Shown: positions 34,716 to 45,328, counted from the first letter of the stretch. The stretch: DNA of 64,000 nucleotides from Prado023 sp963706875 (GCA_963706875.1 CAVPNW010000023.1:62001-126000), one strand, 5' to 3'. A program made the numbers and translations. The notes: generated from the letters alone by a model not told the origin.

Positions 34716-36413
34716 ATGGCGCGCAGGAAGCTCGGAGACACGCTCGTCGGCTGGGGGGTCATCACCCCGCAGCAGTTGGAGGCTGCCCTCGAGGTCCAGG
34801 CCCGGGACGGGCGGACGGTTCGCCGTCGCCTGGGTCGCGTGCTGGTCGACGCCGGCCTGGTCACCGACGGAGCCGTGGCCGCGGCGCTTGCTGACATGCA
34901 CGGTCTTCAGGTCGTGGATCTCGATATGCAGATCATCGACCCGGGGGTCGCCCGGCGGATCCCGCACAGCATCGCTGTGCAGCATGTCGTGCTGCCGTTG
35001 ACCGTCCGCGAGGGCGTCCTGCGCGTGGCTGTAGCCGATCCGGTCGACGTCGTCGCACTCGATGACCTGCGGATGCGGGCCCAGGGACTGCGCCTCGAGG
35101 TGGTGGTCGCCGCCGAGGCCCAGCTGCGGGAGAAGATCGCGGAGCTGTGGAGCCAGGCGGTCACCGAGGACGCCCTGGAGAAGTTCGTCTCGGAGCTGTC
35201 CACGGATGAGGAGGTCAGCCTCGAGGCCGGCGACGACGAGGGCGCCGTCGCCGCAGTCCACCAGATCCTCTCCGCGGCTGTTCGTGCCGGGTCCAGCGAC
35301 GTGCACATCGAACCCATGCGCGACGGGGTCCGGGTACGGGTCCGGATCGACGGCACCCTGCGCCCGCTGATGTCCCTGCCCCGAAGTGGTCACAGCTCCA
35401 TCGTGGCGCGCATGAAGATCATCTCGGGGTTGGACATCGTCGAGCGACGGGTTCCGCAGGACGGTCGAGCACGGCTGCGGGTGGAGGGCCGTGATCGCAA
35501 CCTGCGTGTGTCGACCCTGCCCACGCTGCACGGTGAGAAGATCGTGGTGCGCGTCCTGGCCAACCAGGACATGCTCCCGAGCCTGACCGACCTGGGAATG
35601 GGACTTGAGCAGGAGCTGATACTGCAGAACGCACTGCACCTGCCCCAGGGACTGGTCCTCATCACCGGTCCCACCGGATCTGGGAAGTCGACGACCCTGT
35701 ACTCGGCCATCAGGCAGATGCTCGACGACGAGCGCAACCTGATCACGCTCGAGGATCCGGTGGAGATCGAGCTGCCGGGTGTGGGCCAGGTGCAGATCTC
35801 GGAGAAGACGGGGATGACCTTCGCCGCCGGCCTGCGCGCGGCCCTGAGGCAGGACCCGGATGTGATCATGGTGGGTGAGATCCGGGACCAGATCACCGCG
35901 GAGCTGGCTGTCCGTGCTGCCCTCACCGGTCACCTGGTCCTCTCGACGCTGCACACCAACGACTCGGCGTCGGCCGTGATCCGGTTGGTGGAGATGGGGG
36001 TTCCCAGCTACCTCGTGGCCTCCTCGCTGACCTTGTCCATGGCCCAGAGGCTGGTGCGCAAGCCGTGCACCGAGTGTGCGACGCGGACGCCTGCGGATGC
36101 CGACACTCGCCGGCGCCTGGGCATGACCGATGCGGAGGCTGCGGCGTGCGTGGCGCCTGTGGGGTGCCGTGCCTGCGGGATGTCGGGCTACTCCGGTCGA
36201 GTGGGGCTCTACGAGATGCTGCCCATCAGCCGTGGTGTCCGGGCCGCGCTCGTGGCCGGGGCGGGCGAGGCTGCGATCGCCGCGGCTGCCACCACCGATG
36301 GTTTCCGTTCGCTGCAGCGGCTCGGGGTGGAGGCCGCCGTGGCAGGCCTGACCACTCCTGGTGAGCTGCTGCGGACCCTGTCGATCGATGCTGAGGCGTT
36401 CCAGCCGGTCTGA
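34716..36413 (+). CDS. PilB/GspE-family type II/IV secretion ATPase, orphan
   Basis: 565-residue assembly ATPase. N-terminal MshEN/GSPII_E domain (about 1-150), Walker A GPTGSGKS (318-325), Asp box IEDP-like LEDPVEIELPG, Walker B VGEIRD, His box TLHTND, and the tetracysteine zinc site Cys451, Cys454, Cys484, Cys487. All catalytic parts are present. It powers pilus or secretion-system assembly, yet no pilC, pilM-O, prepilin or peptidase gene lies within the window. ATG 34716 follows AGGAGAAGGGGG. In other actinobacteria such ATPases sit in partial type IV pilus loci. Confidence 0.9.
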   Translation: MARRKLGDTLVGWGVITPQQLEAALEVQARDGRTVRRRLGRVLVDAGLVTDGAVAAALADMHGLQVVDLDMQIIDPGVARRIPHSIAVQHVVLPLTVREGVLRVAVADPVDVVALDDLRMRAQGLRLEVVVAAEAQLREKIAELWSQAVTEDALEKFVSELSTDEEVSLEAGDDEGAVAAVHQILSAAVRAGSSDVHIEPMRDGVRVRVRIDGTLRPLMSLPRSGHSSIVARMKIISGLDIVERRVPQDGRARLRVEGRDRNLRVSTLPTLHGEKIVVRVLANQDMLPSLTDLGMGLEQELILQNALHLPQGLVLITGPTGSGKSTTLYSAIRQMLDDERNLITLEDPVEIELPGVGQVQISEKTGMTFAAGLRAALRQDPDVIMVGEIRDQITAELAVRAALTGHLVLSTLHTNDSASAVIRLVEMGVPSYLVASSLTLSMAQRLVRKPCTECATRTPADADTRRRLGMTDAEAAACVAPVGCRACGMSGYSGRVGLYEMLPISRGVRAALVAGAGEAAIAAAATTDGFRSLQRLGVEAAVAGLTTPGELLRTLSIDAEAFQPV

Positions 36414-36419
36414 GGCTGT

Positions 36420-36947
36420 TCAGCCCAGGTCTCTGAGTGCGCGCAGGACCAGGGTCTCGCGGGTGACCCAGGTCCGGGCACTGCCCTCATCGAGGACTCG
36501 TTGGTTGACTGCGATCGCCTGGTCAGTGCCGACCCATGCCGGCGCGAACGCCAACTCGTGCTCGTAGTCGTCGAGACGCTGGTCGTGGACCTCGTCGCCC
36601 ACGACACACGGGTAGTAGGTGGATTCCATGCGCAGTGTGAGCCCGGGCTCGAGGGCCCGCCGATGCTCGACGACGCGCAGGAGCACCTCGCCGACGTGGG
36701 TGACGGTGCGCCCGCACTCCTCGGACACCTCGCGGATGATCGCCTGGCGCGCGGACTCCCCCGGCTCCACGCCACCCCCCGGGAACTTGTAGTCGCCGGC
36801 TACCGCGGAGTGCACCATGAGCAGCAGGTCTCCATCACGGATGACGGCACGGACCGCGTGCCGCTCCAGGACATCCGCCGGTAGCCCCTGCACCGGATCG
36901 TGGTCGATCCGGATCAGGCGCGAGTCGCCCCCGTCCGTCGGCCCCAC
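36420..36947 (-). CDS. Nudix hydrolase
   Basis: 175 residues. The Nudix box G-x5-E-x7-R-E-V-x-E-E-C-G is complete at about 58-80 (GGGVEPGESARQAIIREV...). It cleaves a nucleoside diphosphate linked to some other moiety; the substrate is not predictable, though damaged nucleotides are common. GTG 36947 begins 5 nt after the stop of the principal sigma factor gene, so it is probably co-transcribed with it. Confidence 0.85.
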   Translation of the reverse strand: MGPTDGGDSRLIRIDHDPVQGLPADVLERHAVRAVIRDGDLLLMVHSAVAGDYKFPGGGVEPGESARQAIIREVSEECGRTVTHVGEVLLRVVEHRRALEPGLTLRMESTYYPCVVGDEVHDQRLDDYEHELAFAPAWVGTDQAIAVNQRVLDEGSARTWVTRETLVLRALRDLG

Positions 36948-36952
36948 GGTCG

Positions 36953-38563
36953 TCAGTCCAGGTAGTCGCGCAGAACCTGCGAACGGCTCGGGTGGCGCAG
37001 CTTGGACATCGTCTTGGACTCGATCTGGCGGATCCGCTCGCGGGTCACGCCGTAGACCTTGCCGATCTCGTCGAGGGTCTTGGGCTGGCCGTCGGTGAGG
37101 CCGAAGCGCATCTTCACCACGCCGGCCTCACGGTCGCTCAGGGTGTCGAGCACCCCGTCGAGCTGCTCCTGGAGCAGGGTGAACGACACGGCGTCCGAGG
37201 GGACGATCGCTTCGGAGTCCTCGATCAGGTCACCGAACTCCGAGTCGCCGTCCTCACCCAACGGGGTGTGCAGGGAGATCGGCTCGCGTCCGTACTTCTG
37301 GACCTCCACGACCTTCTCGGGCGTCATGTCCAGTTCCTTGGCCAACTCCTCCGGGGTGGGCTCACGGCCGAGGTCCTGGAGCATCTGGCGCTGCACGCGG
37401 GCCAGCTTGTTGATGACCTCGACCATGTGCACCGGGATCCGGATGGTGCGCGCCTGGTCGGCCATCGCGCGGGTGATCGCCTGGCGGATCCACCACGTGG
37501 CATAGGTGGAGAACTTGTAGCCCTTGGTGTAGTCGAACTTCTCCACAGCGCGGATCAGGCCCAGGTTGCCCTCCTGGATCAGGTCCAGGAACAGCATGCC
37601 GCGACCGGTGTAGCGCTTGGCGAGGCTGACCACGAGCCGCAGGTTCGCCTCGAGGAGGTGGTTCTTGGCCCGGCGGCCGTCCTCGGCGATCCACTCGAGG
37701 TCGCGGCGCAGCTTCGGGTCCAGCGACATGCCGGAGTTCAGCTTCTCCTCGGCGAACAGTCCGGCCTCGATCCGCTTGGCCAGCTGCACCTCCTGCTCGG
37801 CATTGAGCAGGGCGACCTTGCCGATCTGCTTGAGGTAGTCCTTGACCGGGTCCGCTGTGGCACCGGCGACGGTGACCTGCTGCTGTGGCTCGTCCTCGAT
37901 GTCGGCGTCCGAGATCTCGAACGCCTCAGTCTCCGTGGAGTCGGCGGCCGCCGGTGCGGGGGTCTCCTCGGCCTTGACCTCCTCCAGGTCCTTGGCCAGG
38001 TCCACCTCGAGCTCTGCCTCCAGGGAGGCCGCGCTGGCCAGCTCGGTGCTCGCAGCCTCCGGGCTCAGGGCATCGACATCGAGGTCGAGATCGATCTCGA
38101 TCTCCTCGACGTCGGACAGGTCCACGATGGGCTCGGCGTTCGGGTCCTCCTCGACATCGAGGTCCACCGGCACCTCGGGGCTCGGCCCCGACTTCGCGGT
38201 GCCCTTCGCGGCGGGGGCCTTCTTCGCCGCGGACTTGCGCACCGTGGCCCTCTTCGCAGGACCCCCCGAAGCCGGATCGACCACAGCAGCTGAAGTGTCG
38301 TCCTCGGCGCTGGAGCTCGCGGCCGACTTGGCCGTCGGCTTCGTTGCCGTGGCCTTCTTCGCCGTCGGCTTCGTTGCCGAGGCCTTCTTCGCAGGTGCAG
38401 CGGGTGCCTTGTCCACCGAAGCGTCCTTGACCGCGGCGGCGGGTGCCGCTGCAGCCGTCTTCGTCGCGCGCTTGGCAGGGGCCTTCGTCCTGGCGGTGGC
38501 GGGGGCCTGGGCCACCTCGCTCAGCTCGGTCGACTTGGCCGCGACGGATTTGTTCGGACTCAC
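36953..38563 (-). CDS. rpoD: principal RNA polymerase sigma factor (RpoD/HrdB/SigA)
   Basis: 536 residues. Regions 1.2-4.2 fill the last 300: the 2.3-2.4 helix with FDYTKGYKFSTYATWWIRQ, 3.0 HMVEVINKL, and 4.2 GVTRERIRQIESKTMSKL. The first 240 residues are low-complexity: Ala/Lys/Thr repeats of the type KKATATKPTAK followed by an acidic stretch, as in Streptomyces HrdB and other actinobacteria. GTG 38563 follows GAGAGG nine bases upstream. The -10 recognition part supports the T/C-A-N-N-N-T hexamers seen across the window. A Nudix gene follows 5 nt downstream. Confidence 0.95.
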   Translation of the reverse strand: MSPNKSVAAKSTELSEVAQAPATARTKAPAKRATKTAAAAPAAAVKDASVDKAPAAPAKKASATKPTAKKATATKPTAKSAASSSAEDDTSAAVVDPASGGPAKRATVRKSAAKKAPAAKGTAKSGPSPEVPVDLDVEEDPNAEPIVDLSDVEEIEIDLDLDVDALSPEAASTELASAASLEAELEVDLAKDLEEVKAEETPAPAAADSTETEAFEISDADIEDEPQQQVTVAGATADPVKDYLKQIGKVALLNAEQEVQLAKRIEAGLFAEEKLNSGMSLDPKLRRDLEWIAEDGRRAKNHLLEANLRLVVSLAKRYTGRGMLFLDLIQEGNLGLIRAVEKFDYTKGYKFSTYATWWIRQAITRAMADQARTIRIPVHMVEVINKLARVQRQMLQDLGREPTPEELAKELDMTPEKVVEVQKYGREPISLHTPLGEDGDSEFGDLIEDSEAIVPSDAVSFTLLQEQLDGVLDTLSDREAGVVKMRFGLTDGQPKTLDEIGKVYGVTRERIRQIESKTMSKLRHPSRSQVLRDYLD

Positions 38564-38745
38564 CAGCAGATGCCTCTCACTTCGACGTCCGGGCGCGCAG
38601 GCGATGCGCCGGGCCCGGGAACGTTGGTCATTCTGTCACGCGTGCGCGCTGGGGCGGGCACCCCTGCTACAACGACACATGCGCCCCCGTATGTTCCCGG
38701 CCGCGCACAGGGGCAAACCCCTCGGCATCGTCGAATCGGGACAGA

Positions 38746-39141
38746 TCAGGCCTTGACGGCCAGGACCGGGATGCTGGCCTCGAGCAGGATCGACTGCGAG
38801 TTGGATCCCAGGACCAGCTTGCCGACGGGCGTGCGCCTGCGGATCCCGATGACGATGAGGTCCGCCTGCATCTCCTCGGCGGTCTGGAGCACGTCGTTGA
38901 CGGGGTCCTTGCCGCGCACCAGGTGGCGCAGGTCGTGCTCCACGTCCGCGGCGTGCAGCATGGCGTGGACGCGCTCCAGAGCCTCACTGCGCTCCAACGC
39001 TGTGGCGCTGTCCAACTTCTCACCATGGTCGGAGTAGACGACCACGACCATGGTCCCGCGCAGCTTCGCCTCCGCGATCCCCTGACGCACGGCTGCCTCG
39101 CCCTCGGGGCTGGCGACGTACCCGACCACGACTCCACTCAT
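38746..39141 (-). CDS. universal stress protein UspA family
   Basis: 131-residue single Usp domain. The ATP-binding signature G-x2-G-x9-G(S/T) is recognisable as GIRRRTPVGKLVLGSNS near 100-117, though the second glycine is replaced. Usp proteins bind ATP and respond to starvation or low oxygen, with no fixed molecular role. ATG 39141 follows GGGAGG. It lies upstream of the sigma factor gene on the same strand, separated by 182 nt with a short hairpin (38709-38722). Confidence 0.85.
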   Translation of the reverse strand: MSGVVVGYVASPEGEAAVRQGIAEAKLRGTMVVVVYSDHGEKLDSATALERSEALERVHAMLHAADVEHDLRHLVRGKDPVNDVLQTAEEMQADLIVIGIRRRTPVGKLVLGSNSQSILLEASIPVLAVKA

Positions 39142-39326
39142 CAGTACCTCCCTGGCGTGCCTTCGTCCACCGTAGTGGTTCGGGCGCTGGGATTCCGGTC
39201 AGGCGCCGCCGAGCCGTCGTGAGGGACTGGCCGTGACGCACACCGGCCCCCGGCGCTGCGTGTGGCTGGCCTTCGCGGGGAAGGTCGTCACTGCAGCGAC
39301 CCAGGGGCCGGGGAGTGCAGGGAGCG

Positions 39327-40643
<1,317 letters not shown>

Positions 40644-40754
40644 CTCGACGTCTCCTCGTGATGGCCCCGGAGGGCCGTTGCGGGTGTGACGTTGGTCTGC
40701 GAATCGGCGGTGCCGAGTCCCAGACCCGCGTCGGGGTCCGGGGCCTTGCTGGGG

Positions 40755-40883
40755 GCAAGACCCGCGCTTGCTGCGTCCCGCCGGGAGGCGGTAGCAACCA
40801 GGTCCTCACCTGGGGCACCCCACCGCGGTCGGAGGGTTGCCGCCCAGCAAGCCAGGGCTTGATGCTGGGACTCTTGACCTGCC
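40755..40883 (-). promoter_or_regulatory. SAM-IV riboswitch upstream of metY
   Basis: On the minus strand the P1 arms CAGGTC (from 40881) and GACCTG (to 40799) close a core containing AAGAGTCCCAGC, CAAGCCCTGGCTTGCTGGG, GGCAACCCTCC and GGTGGGGTGCCCC in the order of the actinobacterial SAM-IV class. A 3' GCAAGCGCGGGTC segment can form the pseudoknot. The expression platform probably acts on the metY leader, where a GGCCC-TCCG-GGGCC hairpin (40663-40676) lies just before the ribosome binding site. Confidence 0.9.
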
Positions 40884-40941
40884 GCAGAAGGTACACGGAC
40901 CCACCGCGCTTCGCAAACACGCGACACGACACGTCGGCTGG

Positions 40942-41994
40942 TCAGCGCCGCCCCGGATTGCGGCACTCGGACTCGGGCAGGCCAGCCAGTGACTCACGCC
41001 AGGTCCGGGGATCGCTGCCCCGGCCCATCAGCTGTGCGGCCAGCGACGCCAGGCGGTACTCGGGGTCCTGGGCCAGGGCGAGGTGGACGCAGACGGTGGC
41101 CAGGGCGCCCTCCCCGCGCATCCAGGAGACCAGCGCGAGGATGGTCGCCGGCGGAGCCCCAGTGCCCGGCGGTGCGGCCCGCAGCACGTCGCACAATGTC
41201 TCGATGGTGCCCTCCCAGCATCGAGCGCAGTGGTGCCCGCGAACCACCAGCCTGTGGAGCACGACGTCGCGGACGCGGATGTCGACCAGAGCGCGCAGGA
41301 CACGTGCCGTTCTGGACGGTGTCAGCGCGACCACCGGGGCGCGGCAGGCGCCCCTGGGCAGGAGGAGCCCGGTGAGGAAGGTGATCTGCGAGTCGCGCCA
41401 TCGTTGGGTGGGCTGGGCCGGCCGGCGCCGCCTGAGCACCTGCTCGACCTCGGCCGCGCGCTGATCGTCCCGGGTGATCCGATCCACGAGTTGGTCCCGA
41501 CTGGCCAGGGGCGCGTACCCCGCGTAGACGTACTCGGCACGTACGGCGTTCATGATCGTGGCATCCAGCGGGGTGCCCTGCACCGGGCAGCACGCCGGCT
41601 CCGTGCACGAGTGCGACCACCACATCCGGCCGTTCGTGCTCAGGTTGCCGCCGACCTCGATCCCGACGAGGTCCAGCGCCGAGCGCAGCTCGAGGAGGAA
41701 GTCGGCACTCGACAGGTCATCGCGTGACGTGGAGTCGGCATCCGCGACCCACGCCACCCAGTCGACGGCGATCCCGCCGGTGCCGTCGATGCTCAGGGCA
41801 GTCTGGGCTGCCACCTCCGCGCACGGTCCGGCGGGCGGCAGGTCAACGCGCATGATGACCGGCGAGACCCTTCCGGGCACTCCAGAGATGAAGGCGACGA
41901 GGGACTTCTCAGGAACGAAGCCGAGCAGGGGGGCGCAGGAGGCCACGAGGCTGCTCGGACAGGTGATCGGGGGCAGGAGCGGGTCGGCTGTCAT
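40942..41994 (-). CDS. DUF4192 domain protein
   Basis: 350 residues with the N-terminal LLGFVPEKSLVAFIS signature and the later repeats of DUF4192, an actinobacterial family of unknown function, often encoded near core genes. A cluster SCTEPACCPVQG (about 130-141) might bind metal. ATG 41994 has CACGGT (42001-42006 on the complement) 6 nt upstream, consistent with leaderless expression. It stops 59 nt before the riboswitch and is transcribed in the same direction as metY. Confidence 0.8.
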   Translation of the reverse strand: MTADPLLPPITCPSSLVASCAPLLGFVPEKSLVAFISGVPGRVSPVIMRVDLPPAGPCAEVAAQTALSIDGTGGIAVDWVAWVADADSTSRDDLSSADFLLELRSALDLVGIEVGGNLSTNGRMWWSHSCTEPACCPVQGTPLDATIMNAVRAEYVYAGYAPLASRDQLVDRITRDDQRAAEVEQVLRRRRPAQPTQRWRDSQITFLTGLLLPRGACRAPVVALTPSRTARVLRALVDIRVRDVVLHRLVVRGHHCARCWEGTIETLCDVLRAAPPGTGAPPATILALVSWMRGEGALATVCVHLALAQDPEYRLASLAAQLMGRGSDPRTWRESLAGLPESECRNPGRR

Positions 41995-42061
41995 GGCCCA
42001 ACCGTGGTTCCCGATGGCGAGATCGGGAAGGTGGTTCGGGTGGATCTGTGGACAGCTGTGC

Positions 42062-42514
42062 TCAGATCTCCTCGCCGACGGCGAGGACCTTCGCGGTCCA
42101 GGTGCTGGCAGGGGCAACCACCACGCACTCGTCGCCCACGCAATGGCCGAGCAGGGCCAGGGCCAGGGGCGAGGTGTCGCTGATGCGCTCCTCATCGAGG
42201 TAGGCCTCGACCGGATCGACGATCCGCACGACGAGCCGTTCTCCGTCGGCGTCGGTGAGAGCCACTCGGCTGCCCAGGGTGATCACGGACCCCAGCGACC
42301 CGAGGTCCAGGGTGCCCGAGGTGCCCAGCAGCACCACGAGCCGATCGTGCTCAGCCTGAAGCCGCTCGAAATCGGCGACGACGCGCTCGTCGCGCTCGTC
42401 CTCGACGAGCAGGGGCCGCATGGCGGGGAGCTCCTCATCGGCGATCTCGTCAACACGCGCCTGGAGGCTGGCCCTGCCCTCCGGGGTCAGCATCACTTGT
42501 CCGTGCCGCGCCAT
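42062..42514 (-). CDS. GreA/GreB-family elongation factor-like protein
   Basis: 150 residues: N-terminal coiled coil (about 8-75) and a C-terminal GreA/B FKBP-like domain with VITLGSRVALTDADGE and ISDTSPLALALLGHCVGDE (positions 87-130). True GreA acts in the RNA polymerase secondary channel through two acidic residues at the coiled-coil tip; the tip here is DEIADEELPAM, which is acidic, so function is plausible. ATG 42514 follows GGGAGC; ATG 42529 is an alternative. Divergence from canonical GreA suggests a paralogue, as in other actinobacteria. Confidence 0.75.
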   Translation of the reverse strand: MARHGQVMLTPEGRASLQARVDEIADEELPAMRPLLVEDERDERVVADFERLQAEHDRLVVLLGTSGTLDLGSLGSVITLGSRVALTDADGERLVVRIVDPVEAYLDEERISDTSPLALALLGHCVGDECVVVAPASTWTAKVLAVGEEI

Positions 42515-42806
42515 ACGTGCTCCCAACATCGTCGTCTCGGTTCCCCCGCCCAACTGGGCAATGGCCGCGAGGTTACCCTGCGACGCCCGGTCATGACGCA
42601 TGCTGGGGGGGATCTGCGGCTGCCGGGACAGTCACGGACGTTGAGGGGCCCGAACATCCTGCGGCTTCCCCTCCGCAGAGCGCCCGGGCCCTGTTGAGAA
42701 ACTACCTCGGCTCCTCTCCAGAACTGCGCAACGCCGCGCCGGTGGTTCGCCCCGGTGGCCGTCGAGGGCGGATGCGCCCGATCCGCCGAGGCCGCAGACT
42801 TGGTCC

Positions 42807-43283
42807 ATGGCCAGATTCAGCACCGCCCTGCAGACGACCGCGCCCGCAGAACGCGTCCTTGACCACCTCGCGGACTTCGCAACAGTCGGCGACTGGGACC
42901 CGGGCATCACCGAGGCGGACCTCATCTCCGGGGAACCGGGGCAGGTGGGCGCCCGGTACCTGGTGATGGCTGCCTTCGGCCCCCGCCGCATCCCCCTCGA
43001 GTACGTCGTCGTCGAGCGCGTCGACGTGCACGCGGAGGCGCCGGGTCGCGTGGTGCTCAGGGCCGAGACCGGCTCGTTCACCTCTGACGACACGATCACC
43101 GTCAGCCCGACGGCCACCAGGTGCCAGGTCGACTACGACGCGGTCCTGACCCTACGGGGGCTCGGCCGCGTCATGGACTGGCCTCTGCACCAGAGCTTCC
43201 AGGTGATCGGGCGGCGGGCTGAGCAGGGGTTGCGTGCCGAACTCGAGAGCCTCGCAGCCGAGCACGGCGCGGGGCCCACGTGA
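42807..43283 (+). CDS. SRPBCC-fold polyketide cyclase/dehydrase-like protein
   Basis: 158 residues. N-terminal TTAPAERVLDHLADFATVGDW and the strand pattern through DDTITVSP match the START/SRPBCC fold, which binds hydrophobic ligands in a deep pocket. No catalytic function can be stated. CAGACT (42795-42800) lies 6 nt before the ATG, and its stop codon overlaps the following SDR gene's GTG by four bases, so the two are coupled. Confidence 0.8.
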   Translation: MARFSTALQTTAPAERVLDHLADFATVGDWDPGITEADLISGEPGQVGARYLVMAAFGPRRIPLEYVVVERVDVHAEAPGRVVLRAETGSFTSDDTITVSPTATRCQVDYDAVLTLRGLGRVMDWPLHQSFQVIGRRAEQGLRAELESLAAEHGAGPT

Positions 43284-44269
43284 GCATCCTGGGCTCGGCG
43301 GTCACGGGGGCCGCTCGATTGGCGGATGGGGCTCTGGAGGTCAGCGTCGCCGGCGGCTTCGGCAGCACCGGGATCCGGCTGCGACGGCGCATGTTCAACT
43401 GGTCGGCCCTGCCCCGGCTCGATGGGCGCCACGTGGTCATCACCGGTGCGACCTCCGGCATCGGGTGGGCGTCGGCCCTGGAGATGGTGCAGCAGGGTGC
43501 CCAGCTCTCCATCGTGGGCCGTGATGCCGCCCGAACCACGGCAGCGGCAGAAGCCCTCGGGACTGAGTCGGGTCCGGAGGTCAATGCCTACATCGCGGAC
43601 CTCGACGTGCTCGCGGATGCCCGCCGGGTCGCAGACGAGATCGTCGCCGATGGGCGCGCGGTGGACGTGCTCGTCCACAACGCTGGGGCGCTGTCGGCGC
43701 AGTACCGGCGCACGGACGATGGCTTCGAGGCGACCTACGCCTCGCAGGTGCTCAGCCAGCACATCCTCACCTCGGGGCTGCTCCCGGCGCTGTGGCGCTC
43801 CACGAGTCCGCGGGTGATCGTCGTGTCCTCGGGCGGCATGTACGCCGAGAAGCTCGATGTGGCCACCGTGCAGATGTCGGCCGCGGACTACGACGGGGTC
43901 CGGGCCTACGCGCGGGCTAAGCGCGCCCAGGTGACCCTCATCGAGCAGTGGGCACGACGCCTCCCGTCGGTGGGATTCCACGCCATGCACCCCGGCTGGG
44001 CCGACACGCGCGGCGTGCAGGTGTCGCTGCCCACGTTCCGCAGGGTGACGCGCCCGATCCTGCGCACGCCCCAGGAGGGCGCCGACACGATTGTCTGGCT
44101 CGCGGGAGTCGACCCGATCCCCGCTCCGAGCGGCTCGTTCTGGCTGGATCGGGCACCGCGCAGCACGGTCCGCTACCCGGGGACTGGGCCACGTCCGGGC
44201 GATGCCGAGGCGCTCTGGGACCTCGTGAGCCAGCAGTCCGGGGTCGCGCTTCCACCTGACCCTGCATGA
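43280..44269 (+). CDS. SDR-family oxidoreductase (DHRS12-like)
   Basis: 329 residues. Extra N-terminal 50 residues precede the cofactor site TGATSGIG; NAG (near 135), Ser in VVSSGGMY, and the Tyr-x3-Lys pair in YARAKRAQ. The length and the GWADTRGVQ segment resemble the DHRS12 subgroup. Substrate unknown; because its start overlaps the SRPBCC stop (GTGA) the pair could share a lipid-like or polyketide substrate, which is inference. Confidence 0.82.
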   Translation: MSILGSAVTGAARLADGALEVSVAGGFGSTGIRLRRRMFNWSALPRLDGRHVVITGATSGIGWASALEMVQQGAQLSIVGRDAARTTAAAEALGTESGPEVNAYIADLDVLADARRVADEIVADGRAVDVLVHNAGALSAQYRRTDDGFEATYASQVLSQHILTSGLLPALWRSTSPRVIVVSSGGMYAEKLDVATVQMSAADYDGVRAYARAKRAQVTLIEQWARRLPSVGFHAMHPGWADTRGVQVSLPTFRRVTRPILRTPQEGADTIVWLAGVDPIPAPSGSFWLDRAPRSTVRYPGTGPRPGDAEALWDLVSQQSGVALPPDPA

Positions 44270-44290
44270 GCGCCCTGCGGGAAACCGCGA

Positions 44291-44334
44291 CGCTGGTCAA
44301 CCCCGAAGCCATTGGACCCTGGGGCTGACCAGCG
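44291..44334. terminator. bidirectional terminator
   Basis: CGCTGGTCA (44291-44299) pairs with TGACCAGCG (44326-44334), continued by CCCC/GGGG across one mismatch. It sits between the convergent SDR (+) and membrane-protein (-) genes. Confidence 0.75.
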
Positions 44335-44344
44335 CAGGAGCGGG

Positions 44345-45328
44345 TCAGGCGGTCGGGGCTGCGATCCTGCCGCCGGAGAAGTACCGCCAGGCGTAGGCGA
44401 TCGCGATGGCCGTTACCGGCAGCGATACCAGCAACCCGACGCCGCACAGCAGCGCACCTGCCACGTTCAGCAGGAAGGACAGCACGGCCAGCAGGATCAG
44501 CGGCCCGATGTTGCCGGCGACGACCTCGAAGGATGCGCGCATCGCACCGGTGGGAGTCGACTGGGGAGCTGTCGTGACAGAGTCGACCTTCTTGTCGATG
44601 ATCGCGTAGCCGTAGAACTGCAGCAGGAACCCGGCGATGAGCCCGGGGATCACGCACAGGATCAGCCCGACGGTGACGACGAGGGCCACCAGCAGGGACG
44701 CGAGGATGTACGGACCGATGTCCTTGGTGGAGAGCAGCTGTTCGACGCTGGGGCGCCCGCCATCAAGGATAGTCAGGGCTGCGCGGATCAGTCCCAGGCC
44801 GATCACCAGCGAGATGAAGAGGCTCAGCACCGAGCCAATCATCGTCAGGAACCAGCTGTCGAAACCCTGTGACAACCAGTTGCTCACCACGGAGGCGAGT
44901 GCCAGCACCAGCCCGATGATCACGAGCGGCCCGATGTTGGCCGTGAAGGCCTTCCACCCGTACCCGATGGCGTCGGTCGCGGAGAAGGGGGCACGTTGAG
45001 GTGCCGGTGACACCGGCGGGCCGTACCCCTGCGGGGGCGGGTAAGCCCCACCCGGAGGCGGGGGCGGGGGCGGGTAAGCCCCACCCGGAGGCGGAGGCGG
45101 GTAGCCAGCACCAGCAGGCGGAGGGGGTGGGTAGCCAGCACCCGCCGGGGCCGGGGGCACCTCACTCGACGGCGGGGGCGGCGGCGGGGGGGCCGCTGCA
45201 CCGGACTGTTCGGCGTCGGCTGGCTCGGGTGCCAGGGACGACTCGCCGAGCGCGGACGTGACTTCGGTTTCGGGGGTCTCGTTGGGTTCCGGCCGCTCAG
45301 GGGGCGGAGTCGACGTGGGATCGGTCAT
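44345..45328 (-). CDS. membrane protein with a proline-rich repetitive N-terminus
   Basis: 327 residues. An acidic Pro/Glu start (1-45) is followed by repeated AGYPPPPP and GGAYPPPPP units (about 50-105), then four to five hydrophobic segments from about 128, including IGLVLALASVVSNWL and ILCVIPGLIAGFLLQF. This is the layout of actinobacterial proteins with glycerophosphoryl-diester-like membrane domains of unknown function; the proline tract is probably cytoplasmic and may bind partners. ATG 45328 follows GAGGAAGAGG. The DNA tract near 45005-45190 is repetitive and could vary in length between strains. Confidence 0.72.
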   Translation of the reverse strand: MTDPTSTPPPERPEPNETPETEVTSALGESSLAPEPADAEQSGAAAPPPPPPPSSEVPPAPAGAGYPPPPPAGAGYPPPPPGGAYPPPPPPPGGAYPPPQGYGPPVSPAPQRAPFSATDAIGYGWKAFTANIGPLVIIGLVLALASVVSNWLSQGFDSWFLTMIGSVLSLFISLVIGLGLIRAALTILDGGRPSVEQLLSTKDIGPYILASLLVALVVTVGLILCVIPGLIAGFLLQFYGYAIIDKKVDSVTTAPQSTPTGAMRASFEVVAGNIGPLILLAVLSFLLNVAGALLCGVGLLVSLPVTAIAIAYAWRYFSGGRIAAPTA

